From the NCBI RefSeq assembly GCF_039548895.1, contig NZ_JBCLVG010000002.1: a stretch of DNA of 64,000 nt. One strand, written 5' to 3'. The notes beneath the pieces are model-generated. The model was not told where the DNA came from, made no database searches, and saw only the letters and a list, made by a program, of their open reading frames with translations. Below are positions 50,665-60,571 of the stretch, one piece after another; positions within the stretch are counted from its first letter, which is position 1; every line of letters starts with the position of its first letter. The position numbers were made by a program, and so were the translations under genes. The DNA is from Orlajensenia stereocauli (lineage in GTDB: Bacteria; Actinomycetota; Actinomycetes; Actinomycetales; Microbacteriaceae).

Positions 50665-51279
50665 TCATGCCGGGGCCGGGTACCGGCTCCCCTTGAGGAG
50701 GCGGGCGAGGTGGGCGGTGTTCCGGGCCAGGATGCCGTTGGCGTTCGCCACGGCCTCCGGAGTCGACGGCAGATCGTTGTAGTCGACAGTGTTCATCGCC
50801 TCGCCGTTCCAGTACGTCGCCGCCTGCGATGCGATGGTGAAGCCGACGTCGACGAGGCCCTGATAGAGGTCGGCGACGACAGCGTGGGCGCCGTCCTCGT
50901 TGCCGACGACGGCGACGGCCGCGACCTTGCCTGCGAGCAGGGCCCTGCCCTCGGCATCCGTCTCGGAGATCTCGGCGTCGAGGCGCTCGATGACGCGCTG
51001 CGCCACGCTCGAGAGGTGGCCGACCCAGGTGGGGGTCGCGAACAGCAGGATGTCGGCGGCGAGGATCTTCGCGCGGATGGCAGGCCACTCGTCGCCGTCG
51101 CCCATGTCGGTCTCGACGCCGGGCCGCACGTCGTGGTCGACCACACGCACGACCTCGCCGGGGAGGCCGTCGGCCGCGAACAGGTCGAGCACCTGCCGCA
51201 CGATGAGGTCGGTGCTGGATGCCGCCGGCGACGGCTTCAGGGTGCAGTTGAGGGCGAGCACGGTGATCTCGGATGGCAT
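50665..51279 (-). CDS. NAD(P)H-dependent FMN reductase/flavodoxin-like protein
   Basis: 204 residues, flavodoxin-like fold: ITVLALNCTLKPSPAASSTD (phosphate loop of FMN), ILLFATPTWVGHLSSVAQRV and AAVAVVGNEDGAHAVVADLY. Family members reduce FMN or quinones with NAD(P)H. It converges on the GH13 gene and is divergent from the LLM gene at 51385, to which it could supply reduced flavin; inference only. Confidence 0.88.
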   Translation of the reverse strand: MPSEITVLALNCTLKPSPAASSTDLIVRQVLDLFAADGLPGEVVRVVDHDVRPGVETDMGDGDEWPAIRAKILAADILLFATPTWVGHLSSVAQRVIERLDAEISETDAEGRALLAGKVAAVAVVGNEDGAHAVVADLYQGLVDVGFTIASQAATYWNGEAMNTVDYNDLPSTPEAVANANGILARNTAHLARLLKGSRYPAPA

Positions 51280-51384
51280 GGGGGCGCCTTTCTCTCTGCT
51301 TGTCCGGGTGGTCCGAGAGTATGAGGCTCACCGCGCTCGCCGCAGGGGCTTGACGTGTCGGAGGGACGCAGTAGCGTCGGGCCC

Positions 51385-52266
51385 ATGAAGTACGGGTTCA
51401 TCTTCACCGGCAGCGATCCGTCGCTCGCGGTCGAGCTGGCGGTGCTGGCCGAGCAGAGCGGCTGGGACGGCTTCTTCGTGTGGGAGGGCATCTGGGCGGT
51501 CGATCCATGGTCGACTCTCGCCGCCGCAGCCGTCGCGACAGAGCGCATCAGGCTGGGCACGATGCTCACGCCGGTTCCGCGGCGCCGGCCGTGGGAGCTC
51601 GCGGGACAGACCATGACTGTCGATCGGCTCTCGGGCGGCAGGGTCATCCTCTCGGCCGGCCTCGGCGTACCCGAAGACATCGAGGCGCGGTTCTGGATCT
51701 TCGAGAGCGACCCGGGGCGCAGGGTGCGGGCGGAGCAGCTCGACGAGAGCCTCGAGTTGCTGCAGAAGCTGTGGCAGGGCGAGCCGTTCGAGCACAGCGG
51801 CGTGCACTTCCGGGCCGCGCGCACCGAGGAGATGCTGCCGCCGCCCATCGTGCAGCAGCCGCGCATCCCCACCTGGGTGGTCGGAGTGTGGCCTCGGCTG
51901 CGGTCGATGCGCCGGGTCGCGCGCTATGACGGGTGGATCCCCAACTACGCGCCGCCCGGGGCGACGGGTGCGGCCGGTCCCGAGGCGCAGCAGCTGCTCT
52001 TCACGCCCGAGGTGGCCGCCGAGGCCATCGCCTGGATCCGAGCCGAGCGCTCGGCCGCCGGGTTGGCCGACCGGCCCTTCGAGGTGATCCAGGAGGGCAC
52101 GACGACGGGAACGGATGCCGCAGAAGACGCCGCGCGCGTGCGACCGTGGGCCGATGCCGGCGTCACGTGGTGGCTCGATGCGAACTGGCAGGTGCCGGCC
52201 GACGAGGTGGCGGATTACGCGCGGTCGCGCGTGGCCGCGGGGCCGCCGACCATCAGCGGCCGCTGA
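51385..52266 (+). CDS. LLM-class (F420-type) flavin oxidoreductase
   Basis: 293 residues, bacterial luciferase-like barrel: MKYGFIFTGSDPSLAVELAV, WDGFFVWEGIWAVDPWSTLA, IRLGTMLTPVPRRRPWELAG and LSGGRVILSAGLGVPEDI, typical of F420-dependent LLM proteins. Substrate unknown. ATG 51385 lies 7 nt after TAGCGT (51372-51377), leaderless type. Followed by a family A repeat. Confidence 0.9.
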   Translation: MKYGFIFTGSDPSLAVELAVLAEQSGWDGFFVWEGIWAVDPWSTLAAAAVATERIRLGTMLTPVPRRRPWELAGQTMTVDRLSGGRVILSAGLGVPEDIEARFWIFESDPGRRVRAEQLDESLELLQKLWQGEPFEHSGVHFRAARTEEMLPPPIVQQPRIPTWVVGVWPRLRSMRRVARYDGWIPNYAPPGATGAAGPEAQQLLFTPEVAAEAIAWIRAERSAAGLADRPFEVIQEGTTTGTDAAEDAARVRPWADAGVTWWLDANWQVPADEVADYARSRVAAGPPTISGR

Positions 52267-52287
52267 GGGCGGAGGGCTGAGGGCGGA

Positions 52288-52364
52288 GGGCGCTTCGGCC
52301 GCGACTTCGTCGGGCCTCAGCGAGCGGGTGGCGTCGGGCCTCAGCGAGCGGGTGGCGTCGGGCC
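52288..52364. repeat. family A repeat with tandem duplication
   Basis: One forward unit followed by a 24-nt tandem (GCGTCGGGCCTCAGCGAGCG, twice and a partial third). It shows that this repeat can expand locally. Confidence 0.75.
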
Positions 52365-52407
52365 AGCGAACGGAACTTGAGAGCGTGTTCTCCGACATCC
52401 GAGCATG

Positions 52408-52428
52408 AGAAGTCTTCACTTCTTCACT
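52408..52428. promoter_or_regulatory. possible operator of surface-protein gene
   Basis: AGAAGT-CTTC-ACTTCT palindrome and a CTTCACT direct repeat about 45 nt before the start of the giant gene. Confidence 0.3.
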
Positions 52429-52464
52429 CCTGCACCGTACGTTGAGTGAACGAGCGAACAGGGG

Positions 52465-55400
52465 ATGCACGTGAAGCGACGATTCCGATCGTGGGTCGCG
52501 GCCCTCCTCGTGGCGGCATCCGCTCTCGCCCTCGTCGGTCTCACCACCTCGGCGATGGGTGCGACAGTCGCTCCATTCGGCGTGCGCTTCCAGACCAACG
52601 ACAACGGTGCGATCGCCGTCGTCGGCAATCAGTTGCAGACCTGCCAGACGAGTGCGGCCAACTGTGTCGGGGCCCGAGCCGGGACCGCCCGCTACAACAA
52701 CAACTCGTTCGCCATGGTCAACCTCGACGTCGACTCCGACCCAACGACGATCAACTCCTCGAGCGCCGCGCTCGAGGCTCCGACCGACGGAGAGGTGCTC
52801 TGGGCCGGCCTGTACTGGGGTGCTCGCCTGTCGGCAGGCACGGGGGGCACGGCGGCGACGGGCGACAGGCGCATGATCTCGTTCAAGGTGCCTGGAGCAA
52901 CGGACTACGCGGCTGTGGCGTCGCAGACGAGCTTCGGACCGACGACGTCGGCCGACCGCGCCTACCAGGAGTTCGCCGACGTGACGGCGCTCGTGCGGGC
53001 AGCCGGCCCGGGCGACTACTGGGGCGCGAACGTGCGAGGCGGCACCGGCGAGGACCGCTACGCCGGGTGGTCGCTCGCCGTGGTATTCCGATCGCCCGAG
53101 CTGCCATTGCGCAACCTCACAGTCTTCGACGGCTTCGCGGACGTGGGCCAGAACGAACCGCAGACCGTCACCGTGAGCGGCTTCCTCGCGCCGCTCACAG
53201 GCCCCGTCGACACCCAACTCGGCATCGTCGGCTATGAGGGCGACTTCTCCACCTCCGGCGACACGGTCACACTGAACTCCACCCAGCTCGGCACCACGGT
53301 CTCGCCTGGAACCAACTTCTTCAACGGGTCGAATGATCGCAACGGAACCTCCGTCACGACGCGCTCGACGGCAGATCGCAACATGCTCGGTTTCGACGTG
53401 AAGCAGCTCGGCGCCTCCGGCGTCATCCCGAACGGGGCGACCTCCGCCGACTTCCGCTTCACCAGCAGCGGCGACCGGTACTTCCCGGGCGTGCTCACCA
53501 CGGCCATCAACCTGTTCGCGCCGGACTTCACGCCATCGACGAAGTCGGTCGTCAACCTCAACGGCAACTCCCCGGCCCGTCCCGGCGACACCCTGCAGTA
53601 CACGGTCAACCTCACCAATGTGGGCGGAGATCCGGCGGCCCAATCCGTCGCCTCCGATCCGCTTCCGTCGGGAACCGAGTACGTGCCGGGATCGCTGCAG
53701 ATCGTGGCCGGCGCCGGTGCTGGAGCCAAGACCGACGCCGCAGGAGACGACCAGGGGAACTACGACGCGGCCAGTCGCACCGTGCAGTTCCGCGTCGGAG
53801 CCGGCGCGAACGCGACCGCAGGCGGCGTGCTCGCCCCGGGAGTGTCGACGACGGTGAGGTTCGATGCGACGGTGACGGATGCCGCAGCAGGCACCTCGGT
53901 CACGAACGAGGCCCAGCTCGACTACGTCGCCCAGACCGTGGGCAGCGCCTTCACCTACAGGGTGCGCCCGGTGTCGACGCCGGTCGAGGAGGTCGCGAAC
54001 CTCGCCATCACGAAGACGGTCACGCCCGACCCGTCCGAGGCGGGCGGTCCCGTCGCCTTCACGATGCTCGTGGTCAACAACGGACCGAACCCGGCCCGGA
54101 GCGTCGTGCTGACCGACCCGATCCCCGACGGCATCACGATCACGGGCACGACGTCGACGCAGGGCTCCTGTGCGTCCGATGCCAGCCCGGTGAGCTGTGC
54201 GCTCGGCACCCTCGCATCCGGTGCGAGTGCCACGGTCGTGGTCACCGGGACCACCGACCCCGGTTCGACGGATGCATCCGTCACCGACATCGCCACGGTC
54301 ACGTCGACCACCTCCGACCCCGACCTGAGCGACAACACCGCTGGTGCCACCGCCCAGCTCGCCCAAGCGGCCGACCTCGTCATCACGAAGACGGCCGACC
54401 CCACCACCGTCGTTCCGGGTGGCACGACACTGTTCACCGTGCGCGTGACCAACAACGGTCCGTCGACGGCCCGCAGCGTGACCGTCAGTGATGCGGCGAC
54501 CGATCCGGCGGCACTCGGCATCCTCGACGCCAGCGGCGCCGGGGCGACCTGTTCCCAGCCCCTGCCGAACGCGCAGTGCACCGTCGCAGAACTGGCCCCC
54601 GGTTCCAGCGTGGAGCTGAGCCTCAACGCGCTGCTGCTGCCATCGGTGGCGGCCGGCGCCAGCACCGACAACGTCGCCACGGTGAGCTCGGCGACTCCCG
54701 ATCCTGTGGCGAGCAACAATGAGGCGACGGCCACGGTGACGGCTGCCGCGCCTCAGGCCGAGGTGAGTGTCACGAAGACCGGTCCGGCGACGGTCGTGGC
54801 AGGTCGAACCCTCACCTACTCCATCACCGCGGCGAACAACGGGCTGTCGGATGCCGTCGACGTCGTCGTGACCGATGTGCTGCCCGCCGGTGTCGTCGCC
54901 ACGTCGGTGGCGAGCACCAGAGGCACCTGCACTCTCGGCGCGACGGTGGAGTGCGCCATCCCGAGCCTGCCTGCAGGTCTCCTCGGAGCGCCGGGTGCGA
55001 CTGCCGTCATCACCATCCAGGCCACCGTCGACGGCGACACGGCCATCGGCACGGCGACCAACACCGCGAGCGTGAGCTCGGCCACGGCCGACGCCGACCC
55101 CTCGAACAACTCCGCGAGCGCCGACACCGAGGTGACCGGTGATGCCGACCTCGTCGTCACGAAGACGGCCACGCCCAACCCCGCCGTCGCCGGCAGCTCG
55201 ATCACCTACACGATCACCGTGGCCAACAGCGGGCCGTCGACCTCACGCGGCGTGGTGCTCGATGACCTGCTGCCGCCCGAGTTCGTCTTCGCCTCGGCGT
55301 CACCCAGTCAGGGAACGTGCGATGCAACGGTCGACTCCGCGCTCGCCTGCGATATCGGCGACATCGTCAACGGCGCGACTGCCACGCTCGAGGTCGTCAT

Positions 55401-58038
55401 GGACATCCCGGCCGACTACACGGGAACTCCGGAGGCCGTCGAGACCGTCACGGCCACCAGCGACACGAGCGATCCCGACGCGTCGAACAATACGGCGTCG
55501 TGGACTGCGACCACGCAGGTGAGCGCCGACCTGAGCATCTCGAAGCAGGCGCCGGCGACGGCCGCATCCGGATCCCAGTTCTCGTACACGATCAGTCCCC
55601 GCAACGCCGGTCCGTCGAGTGCGGCCGACACGATCGTGACGGATCCGCTGCCCGCCGACGTGACGTTCGTGTCGGCGACGGCCCCGTGCACAGCTGCAGC
55701 CGGCGTCGTCACCTGCGACCTCGGCACGCTCGACCCAGGGGAGGAACCCGACCTGACCGTCACTGTGCAGGTCGGCGGCAATGTGAACATCCGCACCCTG
55801 CTCAGCAACACGGCGACGGTGGCATCCTCGACGGCAGACCCCAGCCAGGCGAACAACAGCGCGACCGCAGTGACGGAGACCACGGCCATCGTCGACCTGT
55901 CGGTCACCAAGACTGCGTTCTTCGGATCGACTGCTCCGGGCGGCCAGGACGTCTTCATCATCACCCTCACCAACAGCGGGCCGTCGACGGCGCGGGCCGT
56001 CTCGTTCGTCGACACCTTCGAGTTGAGCGCCGGGGCCGTGGTGCTGCAGGGCGGGACCTGCGACATCACCAGTGGCGACCTGACCTGCACCATCGACGGG
56101 TTGAACCTCGCACCCGGCGCGAGCGCCCAGGTCTATCTCGGCATCATCACGCCGTCATCGGCGCAGCCGGGCACCTACCTGAACACGGTTCGGGCGTCGA
56201 CATCGACGCCGGAATCCGATGCCTCGAACAACGTCGCGACCTTCACCGAGACCATCACCGATCCCGTGGCCGACCTGGCCGTCGCGAAGACGTTGCTCAC
56301 CGACCCCCTGGTCGCCGGCGGAGTCTTCAGCTATCAGCTCGAGGTCAGCAACGTCCGTTCGGCGACCGCGGCATCCGATGCCTCCGGCGTCGTGGTGACC
56401 GATGACCTTCCGCCAGGGCTCACGGCCACCAGCGCCTCACCCAGCCAGGGAAACTGCACGGTATCGGCGACCCAGGTGAGCTGTGATCTGGGTGTGGTTC
56501 CCGGTCAGATCGCGGCCGAGCCGCCACCCCCGGTGACTGTGACGATCACGGGAACCGTGTCGCCTGCCGTCAGCGGACCCGTCGGCAACCACGCCACAGT
56601 CACCAGCTCGACCACCGACCCCGACGACAGCAACAACGAGGTGCTCGTCACATCGCAGGTCGAGTCGCAGGCCGACCTCTCCATCACGAAGACGGCCGAC
56701 ACCGATACTCTCGTGGCCGGCGGCACGGCGTCCTACACGGTGTCGGTCACGAACGCCGGGCCGTCGAACGCCACCGGCGTGGTGCTGACCGATGTGCTCG
56801 ACGGGGCGATCGTCTTCGATGCGGATGCGAGCGATCCCGCCTGCGGCCTGGTCGCCGCCAACGTGACGTGCGAGCTCGACACCATCGGTGCCGGTGAGAC
56901 GCTGACAGTGCGCATCTCGGGCCGACTCGATCCGGCCAGCACAGTGGCCCAACTCTCGAACACGGCGTCGGTCTCCTCCGACACCCCCGATCCCGCACCG
57001 GGCGGCGAGACGACGACGATCACCACGCCGGTGGTCCAGGACGCGAACCTGCGGTTGAGCAAGACGGCCGACAGTGCGACGCCATCGTCCGGGTCGACGG
57101 TGACCTACGCCCTCGCACTCAACAACGACGGGCCGTCGAACGCCGTGAACACCACGATCGTCGATCCGCTGCCTGCCGGGGTCGAGTTCGTGAGCCTCAC
57201 CGAGTTCTCGATGGACTGCTCCGCGTCGCCCGCGCCCGTCGTGGTGACCTGCACCTCGCCCGGGCTCGCTGCCGGCCGCGCTCAGGGGGTCGCGATCACC
57301 GTGCTCCTCCCCGACGGCTCACTGCCCGGTTCCATCGAGAACATCGCGACGGCCGCGTCCGACACGAGTGATGCGGATGCGTCGAACAACACCTCCTCGG
57401 CGCTGGTCGACCTGCAGGTCGTCGCCGACACCGCGATCACCAAGACCGTCGTCACCCCGCGGCCGACGATCGGCGAACCGGTCACGTTCCGCCTGAACGC
57501 TGTGAACAACGGCCCGGCTACAGCGCCGGCGACGGTCTTCACCGACACCCTCCCGACAGGAACCACGTTGATCTCCGCCGTGGTCGAGGGGTCGACCTCC
57601 GTCTGCACGACGGTCGAGCAGGAGGGCAACATCGTCGTGAACTGCCCGGTCGGCGCCCTTCCGGTCGGCGGCACGTCGACGGTCATCCTCACCGTCGACA
57701 CCTCGGCGCTCGCGGCGACGACGTTCTCCAACACCGGCTTCATCGGCTCGGGCGCGCTCGACCCGAACACGCCCGACAATGAGGCGACGGCCGGGGTGAC
57801 CCTGCTGCCCGACGAGGAGGAGCCACCGCCCACAACCGACCCCCCGACGACGGTGGATCCCACTCCGGTTCCCGGTGACCCTGGAACTCCACCGGCCGCC
57901 GGTCCCTCGGGTGTCGACAGCTCGGGACTCGTGAGCACCGGCGTCAATGCCACGGCGGCTCTCGTTCTCGCCCTCGCGCTGATCCTGCTCGGCGGTCTCG
58001 GGCTGGTGCTGCGGCGACGGAAGACGTCCCTCCGCTGA
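52465..58038 (+). CDS. giant DUF11-repeat cell-surface protein with LVSTG sorting signal
   Basis: 1857 residues. Signal peptide (~1-33), then a ~320-residue beta-rich head domain (about residues 35-355; includes EVLWAGLYWGARLSAGTGGT and GWSLAVVFRSPELPLRNLTV). Eleven DUF11 Ig-like repeats follow, starting near 355, 509, 633, 764, 892, 1020, 1141, 1267, 1402, 1525 and 1652, each opening with a variant of ADLxITKT. A Pro/Thr-rich spacer (~1780-1815), LVSTG, a membrane segment and RRRKTSLR end the protein. This is the build of a wall-anchored stalk protein; LVSTG is an odd variant of LPxTG. The 118-131 residue spacing suggests Ca- or isopeptide-stabilised domains. GTG 52471 has better spacing to AGGGG than the ATG 52465. 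Confidence 0.93.
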   Translation: MHVKRRFRSWVAALLVAASALALVGLTTSAMGATVAPFGVRFQTNDNGAIAVVGNQLQTCQTSAANCVGARAGTARYNNNSFAMVNLDVDSDPTTINSSSAALEAPTDGEVLWAGLYWGARLSAGTGGTAATGDRRMISFKVPGATDYAAVASQTSFGPTTSADRAYQEFADVTALVRAAGPGDYWGANVRGGTGEDRYAGWSLAVVFRSPELPLRNLTVFDGFADVGQNEPQTVTVSGFLAPLTGPVDTQLGIVGYEGDFSTSGDTVTLNSTQLGTTVSPGTNFFNGSNDRNGTSVTTRSTADRNMLGFDVKQLGASGVIPNGATSADFRFTSSGDRYFPGVLTTAINLFAPDFTPSTKSVVNLNGNSPARPGDTLQYTVNLTNVGGDPAAQSVASDPLPSGTEYVPGSLQIVAGAGAGAKTDAAGDDQGNYDAASRTVQFRVGAGANATAGGVLAPGVSTTVRFDATVTDAAAGTSVTNEAQLDYVAQTVGSAFTYRVRPVSTPVEEVANLAITKTVTPDPSEAGGPVAFTMLVVNNGPNPARSVVLTDPIPDGITITGTTSTQGSCASDASPVSCALGTLASGASATVVVTGTTDPGSTDASVTDIATVTSTTSDPDLSDNTAGATAQLAQAADLVITKTADPTTVVPGGTTLFTVRVTNNGPSTARSVTVSDAATDPAALGILDASGAGATCSQPLPNAQCTVAELAPGSSVELSLNALLLPSVAAGASTDNVATVSSATPDPVASNNEATATVTAAAPQAEVSVTKTGPATVVAGRTLTYSITAANNGLSDAVDVVVTDVLPAGVVATSVASTRGTCTLGATVECAIPSLPAGLLGAPGATAVITIQATVDGDTAIGTATNTASVSSATADADPSNNSASADTEVTGDADLVVTKTATPNPAVAGSSITYTITVANSGPSTSRGVVLDDLLPPEFVFASASPSQGTCDATVDSALACDIGDIVNGATATLEVVMDIPADYTGTPEAVETVTATSDTSDPDASNNTASWTATTQVSADLSISKQAPATAASGSQFSYTISPRNAGPSSAADTIVTDPLPADVTFVSATAPCTAAAGVVTCDLGTLDPGEEPDLTVTVQVGGNVNIRTLLSNTATVASSTADPSQANNSATAVTETTAIVDLSVTKTAFFGSTAPGGQDVFIITLTNSGPSTARAVSFVDTFELSAGAVVLQGGTCDITSGDLTCTIDGLNLAPGASAQVYLGIITPSSAQPGTYLNTVRASTSTPESDASNNVATFTETITDPVADLAVAKTLLTDPLVAGGVFSYQLEVSNVRSATAASDASGVVVTDDLPPGLTATSASPSQGNCTVSATQVSCDLGVVPGQIAAEPPPPVTVTITGTVSPAVSGPVGNHATVTSSTTDPDDSNNEVLVTSQVESQADLSITKTADTDTLVAGGTASYTVSVTNAGPSNATGVVLTDVLDGAIVFDADASDPACGLVAANVTCELDTIGAGETLTVRISGRLDPASTVAQLSNTASVSSDTPDPAPGGETTTITTPVVQDANLRLSKTADSATPSSGSTVTYALALNNDGPSNAVNTTIVDPLPAGVEFVSLTEFSMDCSASPAPVVVTCTSPGLAAGRAQGVAITVLLPDGSLPGSIENIATAASDTSDADASNNTSSALVDLQVVADTAITKTVVTPRPTIGEPVTFRLNAVNNGPATAPATVFTDTLPTGTTLISAVVEGSTSVCTTVEQEGNIVVNCPVGALPVGGTSTVILTVDTSALAATTFSNTGFIGSGALDPNTPDNEATAGVTLLPDEEEPPPTTDPPTTVDPTPVPGDPGTPPAAGPSGVDSSGLVSTGVNATAALVLALALILLGGLGLVLRRRKTSLR

Positions 58039-58067
58039 GTAGCGCCCGACTCCGTCGGGCACTACTC
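58037..58067. terminator. bidirectional terminator between surface-protein and LysR genes
   Basis: GAGTAG-C-GCCCGAC-TCC-GTCGGGC-A-CTACTC, two perfect stems split by one mismatch. It overlaps both stop codons. Confidence 0.8.
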
Positions 58068-59009
58068 GACAAGCGGCGCCAGACGCCCCAACAGCTCCCG
58101 CTCGTAGCCTGCCGTCTGCGCTCGCAGCGCATCCGCCACGGCCGCCACGGCGGGAAGCCGCAGCGAGTCCGGCCGCAGCACCATCCAGTACGGCAGCCTC
58201 TCGGCGAATCGCTCGGGCAGCAGCCGCACCAGGTCGCCATGTCGTTCGGCCATGAAGCACGGCAGGAACCCGATCCCAGCACCGGCTCGGGTCGCCTCGA
58301 CGTGCACGAACACGTTCGTCGAGCTGATCGAGTCGCGCATGGTCGGCACCAGCCTGCGCGGTGCGTCGAGGTCGTCGACGAGAAGCATCGAGTCGACGAA
58401 GTAGACCAGCGGATGCCGCGTCAACTCCTCGGCCGATGCCGGCATTCCGCGCTCGGCGAGGTAGTCGCGTGACGCGTACATGCCGAGCACGTACTCGCCG
58501 AGCAGGAAGGCCGAGGCACGATGCACCTGCGGTTCTCCGACGACGACTTCGATGTCGAGCCCGGAACGGTACTGCCGCACGCGCCGGGTGACGGTCTCGA
58601 TCTCGACGGAGAGCCGCGGATGCCTCCGCTGCAGTGCCGCGACGGCGGGGGAGGCGATGTAGGCGCTGAATCCGTCGGTCGCCGACATGCGCACGACGCC
58701 GGAGAGCTCGTGCTCGGGGGTGTCGGTCTCGGACGAGAGCCCGGCGATGGCGAACTCGATGCCCTCGCCTGCCCGCGCTGCTCGACGCCCGAGTTCGGTG
58801 AGTTCCCAGCCGCCGACGGCCTTTGCCAGCAGGCGACCGCCGAGCGACTGCTCGAGCGCGGCGATGCGGCGCGACACCGTCGTGTGGTTGACGCCCAGGC
58901 TCTCAGCCGCCGTCGTGAAGCGTCCCGTGCGGGCCACGGCGAGGAGGATGAGGAGGTCGTCGGCCTGCGACTCGGAAGAGCCGGGCCTGGAGGTGGGCTT
59001 CGCTGCCAT
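58062..59009 (-). CDS. LysR-family transcriptional regulator
   Basis: 315 residues. LysR HTH: LLILLAVARTGRFTTAAESL, GVNHTTVSRRIAALEQSLGG, then the effector domain (VVRMSATDGFSAYIASPAVA, SGLDIEVVVGEPQVHRASAF, RAGAGIGFLPCFMAERHGDL). It is divergent from a transporter plus dehydrogenase operon, the usual target arrangement. ATG 59009 is used in place of longer frames; a TAATTG box is 5 nt upstream. The likely ligand is the substrate of the transporter, possibly 3-hydroxybutyrate. Confidence 0.92.
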   Translation of the reverse strand: MAAKPTSRPGSSESQADDLLILLAVARTGRFTTAAESLGVNHTTVSRRIAALEQSLGGRLLAKAVGGWELTELGRRAARAGEGIEFAIAGLSSETDTPEHELSGVVRMSATDGFSAYIASPAVAALQRRHPRLSVEIETVTRRVRQYRSGLDIEVVVGEPQVHRASAFLLGEYVLGMYASRDYLAERGMPASAEELTRHPLVYFVDSMLLVDDLDAPRRLVPTMRDSISSTNVFVHVEATRAGAGIGFLPCFMAERHGDLVRLLPERFAERLPYWMVLRPDSLRLPAVAAVADALRAQTAGYERELLGRLAPLVE

Positions 59010-59012
59010 ATC

Positions 59013-59024
59013 TGCAATTATGCA
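59013..59024. promoter_or_regulatory. candidate LysR binding site
   Basis: TGCAATTATGCA, near-palindrome in the 155-nt gap between lysR and the transporter gene, next to the lysR start. Confidence 0.4.
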
Positions 59025-59164
59025 CACGGCGGTCGCGCGATTGGTCATTGATGCAGCATCCGGCGTCGGTCACACTCGACGAGTCCGCCGTTCATGCGAA
59101 CGGCATTGCGCGACGGCACGACTGTCCGCGATCAGGGTCAATGACGACACCGAAGGAGACGCCC

Positions 59165-60571
59165 ATGAGCGTTCAACATCAGCAGGCCGGGTCCCCGGCT
59201 CCGGCATCCGGAACCGACGGCGGAACGTCGCTCTCCGGACTCAAGCGGATCGTCTCCGCGTCCATGGTCGGAACCGTGGTCGAGTGGTACGAGTTCTTCC
59301 TGTACGCCACGGCCGCGTCGCTGGTGTTCGGCACCTTCTTCTTCCCGGCGGCCGGCACCCAGCTCGATGGCATCATCGCCGCGTTCCTCACCTACGCCGT
59401 CGGCTTCATCGCCCGCCCCCTCGGCGGTATCGTCTTCGGCCAGATCGGCGACAAGTTCGGCCGCAAGCACACGCTGCAGGCCACGATCATCCTCGTCGGC
59501 GTCGCGACCTTCCTCATGGGCTGCCTGCCCGGCTTCGACACGATCGGCTACTGGGCTCCGGCGCTGCTCGTGGCGCTGCGTTTCATCCAGGGCTTCGCCG
59601 TCGGAGGCGAGTGGGGTGGCGCCGTTCTGCTCGTGGCCGAGCACAGCCCCGACAAGTCGCGCGGCTTCTGGTCGAGCTGGCCCCAGGCCGCTGTTCCCGT
59701 CGGAAACCTGCTCGCCACCCTCGTGCTGCTGACCATGTCGTGGATCCTCCCGGCCGACCAGTTCCTCAGCTGGGGCTGGCGTGTGGCGTTCTGGCTCTCT
59801 GCCGTGATCGTCATCATCGGCTACTACATCCGCACGCATGTGACGGATGCCCCGATCTTCCTCGAGGCCAAGGCCGAGCAGGAGAAGCAGAAGGCGGCCA
59901 GCTACGGCGTCGGCGCCGTCATCAAGCGCTACCCGGTGAAGATCCTGCAGGCCATGGGGCTCAGGTTCGCGGAGAACATCCTGTACTACATCATCGTGAG
60001 CTTCTCGATCGTCTACCTGTCGACCGTCGTGGGGTACAACACCAGCGAACTCCTGCTGGCGTTGCTCATCGCCCACGTCGTGCACTTCCTCGCGATCCCG
60101 CAGGTGGGGCGCCTGTCGGACCGCTTCGGGCGCAAGCCGATCTACTTCATCGGCGCCGTGCTCGGTTCGACGTGGGCGTTCTTCGCCTTCCCGATGTTCG
60201 ACACGGCGAGCCCGGCGCTCATCGTGCTGGCCATCACGATCGGCCTCGTCTTCCACGCGTTCATGTACGCAGGCCAGCCCGCCGTCATGAGCGAGATGTT
60301 CCCCACACGGATGCGCTACTCGGGCGTCTCGCTCGGCTATCAGGTGACCTCGATCATCGCCGGTTCGCTGGCGCCCATCATCGCCGTGGCCCTGCTGCAG
60401 GCGTACGACTCCTGGGTGCCGGTGGCCATCTACGTCCTCATCGCCTCCGCCATCACGGCCGTGACGGTGCTGACGCTGCGCGAGACGCGCGGCGCATCGC
60501 TCCGCCAGGTGGATGCGGTCGACGAGGAGCGGTTCGGCACCGCACCGGCCGCGACGGCCCGGCATGCCTGA
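59165..60571 (+). CDS. MHS-family (MFS) metabolite:H+ symporter
   Basis: 468 residues, twelve membrane segments. Family features: GTVVEWYEFFLYATAASLVF (first segment), the RPLGGIVFGQIGDKFGRKHT loop between segments 2 and 3, FAVGGEWGGAVLLVAEHSPD, the second-half loop GRLSDRFGRKPIY and the SEMFPTRMRYSGVSLGYQ signature. It imports small carboxylates such as dicarboxylates, shikimate or betaine; the downstream 3-hydroxybutyrate dehydrogenase suggests a hydroxybutyrate. AAGGAG lies 7 nt before the ATG. Confidence 0.93.
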   Translation: MSVQHQQAGSPAPASGTDGGTSLSGLKRIVSASMVGTVVEWYEFFLYATAASLVFGTFFFPAAGTQLDGIIAAFLTYAVGFIARPLGGIVFGQIGDKFGRKHTLQATIILVGVATFLMGCLPGFDTIGYWAPALLVALRFIQGFAVGGEWGGAVLLVAEHSPDKSRGFWSSWPQAAVPVGNLLATLVLLTMSWILPADQFLSWGWRVAFWLSAVIVIIGYYIRTHVTDAPIFLEAKAEQEKQKAASYGVGAVIKRYPVKILQAMGLRFAENILYYIIVSFSIVYLSTVVGYNTSELLLALLIAHVVHFLAIPQVGRLSDRFGRKPIYFIGAVLGSTWAFFAFPMFDTASPALIVLAITIGLVFHAFMYAGQPAVMSEMFPTRMRYSGVSLGYQVTSIIAGSLAPIIAVALLQAYDSWVPVAIYVLIASAITAVTVLTLRETRGASLRQVDAVDEERFGTAPAATARHA

